Below, one piece after another: positions 1 through 9,400 of a stretch of 64,000 nt of DNA. Source of the DNA: Bryobacterales bacterium F-183 (GTDB taxonomy: Bacteria; Acidobacteriota; Terriglobia; Bryobacterales; Bryobacteraceae); contig AP025252.1 of assembly GCA_016865505.2 (NCBI GenBank), positions 248,001 to 312,000 on the forward strand. The letters run 5' to 3'. Below the pieces are notes generated by a model. That model searched no databases. It saw nothing but the letters and a program-made list of their open reading frames with translations, and had not been told where the DNA came from. The position numbers were made by a program, and so were the translations under genes. Numbering within the stretch: the first letter of the stretch is position 1; each line of letters starts with the position of its first letter.

Positions 1-24
1 CGATTCGTTTTGTGGGAGGAAACC

Positions 25-3000
25 ATGCGAGTTTTCTATACGCGGCTGGCGTCGATAGCCGCGACCTTGATGATCCTGGGCTCGTCCGTTGCATTCGGAC
101 AGACGCTTGGAACCTTCACCGGCGAGGTTCGGGACAGTTCCGGCGCCGCGGTCGCGGATGCCGTGATTACCGTTCGCAATACTGCCACGAACGGCCTACG
201 CACAGCGAACACCAATAGCGAAGGCATCTACAACATCCCGGCGCTGAACCCTGGCGTGTACGACGTCAAGGCGGAGAAACCGGGCTTTAAGTCCGTCACC
301 AGAACCAACGTTGAGTTGCAGGTGCAGCAGACCGCACGTGTCGACTTCGAAATGCAGGTCGGCCAAGTGAGCGAAACCATCGAGGTCAGCGCCAACGCGC
401 CGTTGTTGACGACAGAGAACGCCACCGTCGGTACGGTTGTGGAACAGCGCCGCATCACGGACCTTCCCCTGAATGGCCGCAACTTCTTCAGTCTTGTCGC
501 ACTCAGCCCGAACGTGACGTTTGGCTTCAATCCTCCTGGCCAGATCGCGGCAAGACAAGGCGGTACACGTGCAGGATTGACGATGTCCGTCGCCGGCGCG
601 CGCTCCACTTGGAGCAACTACACGCTCGATGGCATCACGAACACGGACATCAACTTCAACCTGTACATCGTCCTGCCGTCCGTCGAAGCGCTGCAGGAAT
701 TCAAAGTGCAGAGCGGCATCTATCCCGCGGAGTTCGGCCGCGGCGCGGGACAGATCAACGTTTCCACCAAAGGCGGCTCCAACGAGTTCCACGGCTCGGC
801 GTTCGAATTCCTGCGCAACGACAAGTTCGATGCTCGCCCGTACTTTTTCAAGGACCCCGAAAGTCCCAACCAGACCGCGCCGGTGATGCAGCCATACCGC
901 CAGAACCAGTACGGCGGAACGCTCGGCGGACCCGTATGGATCCCCAAGATCTACAACGGCCGGAACAAGCTCTTCTTCATGGCGAACTTTGAAGGCTTCA
1001 AATCCCGCCGTACGAATACCAACTTCTTCACCACAATGACGGACCCAATGCGTCGCGGCGACTTTTCCGCCGTCACCACGCAGTTGCAGGATCCGCTCAC
1101 GCGCGTTCGCGAAGGCAACACCATTACGTCGCAGCCCTTCGCCGGCAATCAGATTCCCGTCAGCCGCTTCAATCCCGCCGGTGTACTGCTCGTGCGGGAC
1201 TTCATGCCGGCTCCAAACATCCAACAGTCCGGCCTTCCCACCCGCAACTACCTTTGGCTCGGCAAGAACTCCGTCGACAAGGACCAATTCACAGGCCGCA
1301 TCGACTTCAACGAAAGCGCCCAGTCGCAATGGTTCGGACGCTACAGTTGGACCGACGAGCTTTCCGTCACCCCGGGCGTCGCGCTGAACGGCTCGATCCT
1401 TTACACCCGCGCCAGCCAGTGGGTGCTCGCCAACACGCGCGTCTTCTCGTCCACCAAAGTGAACGAATTCCGCTTCGGATACAACTCCATCTTCAACAAC
1501 ATCAGCCAGGAACTCTCCGGTGTCCGCAACGTGAACGAAGAGATGGGAACGCCCGTCAAGATCACAGATCCCAACTCCTGGGGCATCCCCAACATCAGCC
1601 TCAGCGGCAGCACTCTGCAAGGGTTTGGCAACGATGCCAACGGCCCCTTCACGATCGATAACCAGGTGTTCCAGATCGTCGATAACTTCTCCTGGGTCGC
1701 AGGCAAACACACCATCCGCTTCGGTGGGGATTGGCGCTTCAACAAGTTCCTGCAGATCGGCAATGAATTCGCCCGCGGACGCTTCACCTTCAATGGCGCC
1801 TTCACCGGTAACGCCAACACGCAGGCGGGCGGCTACAACGGCGCGGACCTTTTGCTTGGCTATCCAAGCGTTGTCGAAAGCGCGGTGGCCTTGGCGCGAA
1901 GCAACTTCCGCAACAACGAACTTGGCTTCTATGTGGATGACACGTACAAAGTCAGTTCCAAGCTCACTCTGAGCCTGGGCCTGCGCTGGGAAGTAGCGCC
2001 GCCCCTGTTCGACAAGTTTGGCCTCCAGCCGAACTTCCAGCTCCGTCAGGCCCTGCCAAATTACGCCAACGAGCCCGATGTCAACAAACACCCGGTGTTC
2101 GTTCGCACCGGAACCGGAGACTTCTACGACGGTCTCGATTTCCGATTCACCGGACCAGTGCAACTCGCGCGCGACGGCCGCCTCGGAGACCGCCTCATTC
2201 AGACCGATTGGAATAACTTCGCCCCACGCATCGGTATTGCCTACAGCCCGTCGGCACAATGGTCCATTCGTGCTGGATTCGGTATGTTCTATTCGCAAGA
2301 AAGCAAGAACTCGATCTTCGACATGAATCGCGCCACCGGCGGCCGCGCCAATCCGATCATCGACATTCAGGCGGCGCCGACGCTCACCTACCAGAACTTC
2401 ATCAACACCAGCCAGTTGCCGGTCCGCTTCGCTCCTGGCCTCACATGGGGCGCGGACTACAGCCTGCCCAACACCTACAGCATGCAGTATCTGCTGAACG
2501 TGCAACGCGCGCTGGGCAAGAGTTCCACCCTCGAGTTTGGCTACACCGGCAACCAGGCCCGCAAGGTCGCGATGCTGGTCAATGCCAACGCACCGATTCC
2601 TGGCATCACCACGTTTGACACCCGCGAACCGTACCCGGAATGGCACGGCATCCAGTGGCTCACTTCCTCCGCGATCGCCAACTACAACGCGTTTAGTGGC
2701 AAGCTATCGCAACGCTTCTCGTCCGGACTCACGACTCTGGTCAGCTACACCTGGTCGAAAGCCTTGGACGAGAACAGCGCAATTCGCGGCACCGGTGCCG
2801 ATTTCACGCTCGCCAATCAACGCTGCCGCTCCTGCGACTACGGCCCCTCCGGCTACAACATACCGCAGCGCCTGGTGGCGTCCATCCTGTTCCCGTTGCC
2901 GTTCGGCAAAGGCCAGCGCTGGCTCAACCGCGGCGGTGTCGTGAACCAGATCCTGGGCGGATGGCAGTTGAGCACAATCACAACGGCACAGAGCGGCACC

Positions 3001-3420
3001 TCGATCGTGACAGAGTCCTGGGATTCGGCCGGAATGGGCGCGGGCTTCCCGCACTCCAACCGGTTGAACTGCGTTGCAGGAGTCAATCCTGTGGCCGACA
3101 ACCCCACCTCCGACCGCTACTTTGTTCGCGAGGCCTTTACCAACACGGTGGCCGGCCAGTTCGGCAATTGCAGCCGCAACAATCTCCTGGCGCCCTCGCA
3201 GGTGAACATTGACTTCTCCACCATGAAGGACTTCCGCCTATCGGAAAACCACCGCCTTCAGTTCCGCGCAGAGATGTTCAATGCACCGAACCATCCGGCC
3301 TGGGGACGTCCTTCGGCCGCATGGGGCAGCCAGGGTGCAAACCCGGCCGTCTCGTTCGGACGTATCCGCTCCACACAAGCGCTACGCCAAATTCAGTTCG
3401 CGCTCAAGTACTACTTTTAG
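25..3420 (+). CDS. Oar-like TonB-dependent outer-membrane receptor with carboxypeptidase-regulatory domain
   Basis: 1,131 residues. I chose the ATG at 25 because GGGAGGA (14-20) lies four bases upstream and the protein then opens with a signal peptide (MRVFYTRLASIAATLMILGS, cleavage near AFGQ). Residues ~30-115 look like a carboxypeptidase-regulatory Ig-like domain (LGTFTGEVRDSSGAAVADA, GVYDVKAEKPGFK). A plug-like region follows (ITDLPLNGRNFFSLV), then a long beta-barrel with many aromatic strands, ending in KYYF, a typical outer-membrane terminal aromatic. Family knowledge: such Oar-like receptors are strongly expanded in Acidobacteriota and are thought to import or bind large ligands with TonB energy. 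The substrate cannot be told. Its 3' end overlaps the convergent glucan synthase gene by 17 bp. Any promoter lies left of the window. Confidence 0.9.
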   Translation: MRVFYTRLASIAATLMILGSSVAFGQTLGTFTGEVRDSSGAAVADAVITVRNTATNGLRTANTNSEGIYNIPALNPGVYDVKAEKPGFKSVTRTNVELQVQQTARVDFEMQVGQVSETIEVSANAPLLTTENATVGTVVEQRRITDLPLNGRNFFSLVALSPNVTFGFNPPGQIAARQGGTRAGLTMSVAGARSTWSNYTLDGITNTDINFNLYIVLPSVEALQEFKVQSGIYPAEFGRGAGQINVSTKGGSNEFHGSAFEFLRNDKFDARPYFFKDPESPNQTAPVMQPYRQNQYGGTLGGPVWIPKIYNGRNKLFFMANFEGFKSRRTNTNFFTTMTDPMRRGDFSAVTTQLQDPLTRVREGNTITSQPFAGNQIPVSRFNPAGVLLVRDFMPAPNIQQSGLPTRNYLWLGKNSVDKDQFTGRIDFNESAQSQWFGRYSWTDELSVTPGVALNGSILYTRASQWVLANTRVFSSTKVNEFRFGYNSIFNNISQELSGVRNVNEEMGTPVKITDPNSWGIPNISLSGSTLQGFGNDANGPFTIDNQVFQIVDNFSWVAGKHTIRFGGDWRFNKFLQIGNEFARGRFTFNGAFTGNANTQAGGYNGADLLLGYPSVVESAVALARSNFRNNELGFYVDDTYKVSSKLTLSLGLRWEVAPPLFDKFGLQPNFQLRQALPNYANEPDVNKHPVFVRTGTGDFYDGLDFRFTGPVQLARDGRLGDRLIQTDWNNFAPRIGIAYSPSAQWSIRAGFGMFYSQESKNSIFDMNRATGGRANPIIDIQAAPTLTYQNFINTSQLPVRFAPGLTWGADYSLPNTYSMQYLLNVQRALGKSSTLEFGYTGNQARKVAMLVNANAPIPGITTFDTREPYPEWHGIQWLTSSAIANYNAFSGKLSQRFSSGLTTLVSYTWSKALDENSAIRGTGADFTLANQRCRSCDYGPSGYNIPQRLVASILFPLPFGKGQRWLNRGGVVNQILGGWQLSTITTAQSGTSIVTESWDSAGMGAGFPHSNRLNCVAGVNPVADNPTSDRYFVREAFTNTVAGQFGNCSRNNLLAPSQVNIDFSTMKDFRLSENHRLQFRAEMFNAPNHPAWGRPSAAWGSQGANPAVSFGRIRSTQALRQIQFALKYYF

Positions 3421-6400
3421 AAGCCGTCAATTCAAGGGCGGGACGTTGACGTACACCGGACAACACCACGGTGACGCGATGCTCCCGCCCATCGCTCATC
3501 AAAGGGACACTGCGGGACTCCTGCCGTTGACCATCCACTTCGACGGCCGCCTCAGCGCCCCTCACAACATGTATGTGATAGGTCGCGTCCCCGAACCGGT
3601 AACGCGCCTGGAACCCCGGCCACGAATCCGGAATCACCGGCTTCACGACAAGAACATTACCTCTGCGTTCGAGGCCCAGAATCTCTTCGATCCACACACG
3701 GTACATCCACGCACCGGACCCCGTGTACCAGGTCCATCCCGCGCGCCCTGTTTGTAAGGCGCTGGTGTACACGTCCGCCGCGGAAACGTACGGCTCGCCC
3801 CGATAACGGTCCACATCCTTCGGCGTACGGCAATGCAGCACCGGGTTCATGATCTGCATCAATCGCACCGCCTGATCCCCATCCTGAAGTCGCGCCCATG
3901 CCAGCGCCAGCCACAGCGACCCGTGCGTATACTGCCCGCCGTTCTCGCGGATACCCGGTGGATAGCCCATGATGTAGCCGGGGTGCGGCGACGATGTATC
4001 AAACGGCGGCGTAAACAACTTCACCACCCGATCCTTGTCACTCACCAGTTCACGATTGGCACTTTCCATTGCCTGCCGCGTCCGCTGCGGATCGCCCGCC
4101 CCCGAGATCACGGCCCAAGACTGAGGCAGTGAATCGATGCGCGCCTCAGAGTTCGTATGCGACCCCAGCGGCGAACCATCGTCAAAGAAGCCACGCAAAT
4201 ACCACTGCCCGTCCCAGCAATGCTTCTCAACGGCAGCGGCAAGTTGGGTCGCACGCAGGCTGCACTGCTCGGCCCACGCCGCATCGCCACGTTGCTTCGC
4301 CAGGTCGCTGTACATGCGCAGCACGGTGATGAGCCACCAGGCCATCCAGACACTTTCGCCGCGACCTTCATGTCCCACCATGTTCATGCCGTCATTCCAG
4401 TCGCCGTTGCCCATGAGCGGAATGCCGTGTTCGCCAATGCGCCACGCATTGTCCACCGCACGCCGGCAATGTTCCCAAATCGTCCCTTGCTCGACGCTCG
4501 GCCCTGGCGTAAACAGATGCTCCTGCTGATGCGCCTCCAGCAAAGGTCCATCCAGGAACGGAGTCACTTCCTGCCAAAGCTGTTTATCGCCCGTGAAGGC
4601 AATGTACTTGGCGGTTACAAAAGGCAACCACAGCATGTCGTCAGAACAGCGTGTACGGACACCCATGCCGGAAATCGGATGCCACCAGTGCTGGACATCC
4701 CCCTCGGCAAACTGATGTTGAGAGGCAAGCAGAATATGATTGCGGGACAACTCTGGCGCGACGTGAAGCAGTGCCAGCGAGTCCTGCAACTGATCGCGGA
4801 ACCCGTACGCACCACTCGACTGATACATCGCGGAACGGCCCCAAAAACGGCAGCTCAACGTCTGGTACGTGAGCCAGCGATTGAGCAAATAGTCTACCGA
4901 GAGATCCGGGGTCTGTACCTGCAAAGTGCCCAGCTTCGCGTCCCACCAGCGTCGCGCGTGAGCCAGCGCCTGATCCGCAGCAGCCACCGATTGGTACTTA
5001 CTGAGCATGGTACGCGCGGCTGCGACATCGGCTCCTTCGCCAAGCAGAAACAGTACATCGACAAATCCGCCCACTGGCAGCGTCACCGGCACTTGCAGGA
5101 CCGCAGCCGGATCCGCTTCGCCACCGCATTGATTGTTGAGGTGCTTCTGCTGCAACCCGGCGGGATTGGCTCGCAATGCGTTCCGGCCGAGAAACGCCCC
5201 GCGGTCTCCAGAGTAAGAACTGGCGCGCGGCACGGACGCAGCGAACGCCGTAGCACCCGTTGCGTTCGACCATGACTGCCGCGCAAAGATCGCGCCCGTA
5301 TCTTCGTCGTAGTTGGTGCTGATGTGCGGTGCCTGTTCTTCGCGCAGCGTTCCCAGTACCCACTCCGCAAAGTACGTCACGGTGAGAGTCCGGCGTCGCG
5401 ACGAGTGATTCTGCAACCGCAAGCGGCAGATCTTCACAGTGTCCCGCGGCCCATCGGCGTCAAACGGAACGAACACCGTCAGTTCCTGCCCAATGGCGTG
5501 GCTGTTGTGTTCAAACCTCGTGTACCCTTGCCCGTGGTTGGCGCGGTATGCGTCGTCTTCTCGAATCGGAAGTGCCGTAGGACTCCAGACGCGCCCGCTC
5601 TCTTCGTCGCGTATGTAAATCGCCTCAGATGCAGGATCGCTCACGGGGTCGTTTTGCCACGTCGTGAGACGGTTCTGCTGGCTATTGCCGCGCCACGTAC
5701 AACCAAGTCCACTCTCGGTAACCATGCAGCCAAAATCCGGCGTACCGATCACATTGATCCATGGCGTCGGCGTGGTGCTACCGGGCCCAAGATAGATCGC
5801 GTACTCATGGCCTGCCGGCTGGAATCCGCCGAGGCCGTTGAAGTACGACAACTCAAGAAACGGCAACTGTGGAGAGGGTTCTTCGCTGAAGCTTTCGACG
5901 GGTACGAATGGAGCCACCACCGGAGCAGGTTCGCGTACCGCCGGCAGTTGCAGTGCCAGCGTACCCCGAGCGCCGCTCAACACCACACGCGAGCTATTCA
6001 GAAGCAACGTACGTTGTTGTTCCGTGATCTGCGATCCATCCCGCAGGAACACGCCGCCCGGTTTATCGAGCCCAACCTCGCGAGCGTGAGCATCCAGCAA
6101 ACGCTGCAGCGCAAAGTTCATCGGACGGTCGTAGCTGCCGGCTTCCTGATTCAGCAGCACCAAGTCCGCAACAAAGCCGCGAGCCCGCCAGTACGAATGG
6201 GCCGACAGGATCTCACGCGCCAACTTCAACCCGGATTCTTCGCGGATCACCAGGGTAATGATGGGCAGGTCGCCCGAATTACCAAGCGCCCAGAGATCGC
6301 GCTGCCCCATCCCATTGGTGATGGTTCGCGCGCCGGGTGGCCGAAGCGGCGACACAGGAAAGATCAGGTAACCCGCCAGTTGCTGATAGCGATGCGCCGC

Positions 6401-9400
6401 TTCTGCCGTAATCTGCAAATGACGGAACTCCAGTTGCGCATGCGTCCATGCCAGATCAAGCACCCGGTTGGGGGACTCTGCGTGGCGATGCTTGGCGATC
6501 AGCCGCAACAACTCGTCGCGGGACGCAGCGGCGATCGTGATAAACGACAGTTCCAGACGACCACGCGGCTCCAACGTCTCATGGCATCGCAGAACAAACA
6601 TTGGATCGAGCACTGCGCCAGTCTGGCCGTTCAAATGGCGGCCCAAACCCTCAGCATCGGCCAGAGTTCTGCCTCGCCCGACGTACGTTTGGCGATTGGT
6701 CTCAAAGGCAACGCCGTGCGACGCTCCAACCACCATGTGCGCCACCCAAACGGGCGGGTCTTCTGCCGACCGTAGCCGCCGATGCGCAACGAGGACCCCG
6801 TTCTCAAGGCTTTCCGTCTCGACGAAAATCTTATTGAACGCGGGATGCGCAGCGTCTGCGGCGGGCTTTGCCAGACACAGTTCCGCGCAGGACGTAATCT
6901 CAATCGGCCGCTGGCGTCGGGACCGGTTGACGAGAGTCACCCGCCGTACCTCGACATCTTCATCCCCGCTCACCGCAACACTCATCACGGACTCGATGCC
7001 CAGCAGCACCCGGCGGAACTCGGCGCGATCCGCCGAGAAGCTAACAGAAGCCTCGCCACGATCTCCGTTTACCGGCTGGCGCGTAACCGACCACGTCGCG
7101 CGCGACCTCGGTTCGTGCAGCGTGACGAACGATCCCCACTGGTCCACCGATGCATCTGCGCGCCAACGGGTGAGATCGATCCCGTTCCAGCGGCTATAGC
7201 CCGAGCCGGAATTGGTCAGCATCACACTGTAGCTGCGGTTGCCCAACAACAGCGTTTGCGGCAGCGCAGTCAATGCCGGAAGGATGCGTTCCGCCGGACC
7301 TTCCGCAGGTTTCGGCATCACCAGCGGTGCCGGCTTACGCTTGGTTGCCTTCAGGCTCGCCAGCGGAATGCGCTCGTACAGCAACGATTCGATGGCCCGC
7401 ACTCGCGGGTCGGAATGGAACCGGCGCCGCATGGCATTGCCGTTCAAAAGGTTATCCAGCGCTGCGAGCGACATCCCCTGGTGATGCGCCATATACGCGT
7501 AAATCGTGATGCCTTCGCGTTGATCCTGATTGCGTCCGGCTTCGCGAGACGCAGCGCGGCTATAGTCGATGGCTTCATAAAAGCCCATCGGACCCTTCAT
7601 CCCCGTCTTATCCAGGGCCCGGAGGTTCGTTACGCTTTCCTGCACGGCCAGCGGCAGCGCCAGCATCGTGGAGTACGGCGAAATCACCAGGCGATCATCG
7701 ACATCCGGATTCTGCGCCAATGATTCGATGCCGAACGCGCGATATTGATACGTCTGCCTTGCATCCAAGGCGCTGTATGCAGATTCCGAAATGCCCCAAG
7801 GCACGCCGTTGCGCCGTCCGTAGCGAATCTGTCCGTCAACCGCGTTGCGGCACGCAAAGTCGAGTTGCGAATTCTCATAGTTGTACGTAAAGCACAACGG
7901 CATGAGGTACTCGAACATGGTTCCGCTCCACGACAACAACTGGCGGCCCTGCTCTTCCGTTCGCATCGGACGTCCCAAAGCGAACCAATGCTCGATCGGT
8001 ACATCGCCCTTGGCGATCGATACCAGACTCGTCAATCGCGATTCGCTCGCCAGAAGATCGTAATAGCTTCCCGCGCCAGGGGCACCGCCCACCAGATGTC
8101 CAACCGAGAAGTGGCGCCGCGCTTCGTCATAAACCGCTGCCATGTTCATGTCGTCCGCAAGACGGCGGATCGCGAGTTGCAGCCGCTTCAACTCACCGCT
8201 GAGCTCCGCTGCGTACACAGCAGCGCTACGCACTTCCGACTCCAACTGCTTCGTCCAGGCGGCCGCCTCGGGAGCAAGCTCCGGCGACTTGGATCTACCT
8301 ACAATTGCCTGCAAGGCGGGCACCCCGCGAGCCAGGGTCGCGATGGATGGCGTGTTTGCCAACGCCTGCTTCCGAAGCGCCAGGACATCTTTGCCCACTT
8401 GCGACACAAACCCGTCCGACGGGCGTGAAAGCGTTTCCACCCAACCCAATAACCGATTCGCGAGCCCAGTCCAACCTTCGACCTCCGCCGTGAATCGCGC
8501 AGCCCAATACGCGCGATCACTTTGGGATCCCGTTGCCTCCCAGCGGCTGAGATTGCGGAACGGGTCCGCAGAATGCAGCAGCAGGCGAAGCCGCGGCACC
8601 AGTCCGTACTCGCGCAGCGGCGACCGCAGCAGCCGCAACGCTGCCGTACAGTCCGTCATCAGATACGGGTCGCTACTCGCTTTGGCGGAAAGGATCTGCA
8701 GCGTCGTTTGCAGGCCGCTCAGGCACCGTTCATCGAGTACAGGCTTGGTCAGGATCTCGTCAATCGCGCGATCGACAGTCCACAATGCGGCAAGCAGGTT
8801 GCCGCTATCCACCGACGACACATAGCGCGGATGTAGCGCGCCCAGCGTCTTGATGTCGTACCAGTTGAGCAAATGGCCGTCGTGCTTTTCCAGCAGGTCG
8901 ATGCTTTCCAGCGTTCGTGTACAGCGCCGGACAAGGTCGTCTGGCGGCAACCAGCCAAAGTCGTTTGCAGCAACGGCGGACGTTAACCAAAGACCAATAT
9001 TGGTGGGCGAAGTCCGGTACGCCACCTCGGTCCGCAGCGCCAACTGCGTGTTGTCGGGTGGCAGCCAATTGCTGTCTTCATTGACCAGATCATCAAAGAA
9101 CCGCCACGTCAGCCTCGCAGCCTGATGCAGGTACTCGATATCGTTGCTCGCAAGTTGACGGATGTCTTTGGGCTTCGGCTTTGCGTTGAGCCACGTCAAC
9201 AAGACCGGCGACAACATCCAGAGGCCAAGAAAACCAGCCGTGGGAGCCAGCCGGTGGTAAAAAAACAGCAGTGCCATGGTGACGGCGGAAGCACCACCCA
9301 CGTACATCATCTGCCGCAAGGCAGCGTCGCGATGGCTTCCAGCGTCGCGCTCGGCGGCGTCCGCGGTCTGCCATTCCAAAAGGCGCTTGCGGCTCACATA

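Noticed and set aside
196-2646. 816-codon open frame antisense to the first TonB receptor
   Set aside because: It is the mirror of a GC-rich coding frame; it has no recognisable domain, has skewed Glu/Val/Gly composition and lies fully inside a well-supported gene. The same holds for 17499-20183 and 58136-59779 on the minus strand.
4157-9125. Long plus-strand frames opposite the glucan synthase
   Set aside because: Arg/Gln/His-rich translations without domains, typical shadow frames of a high-GC gene.
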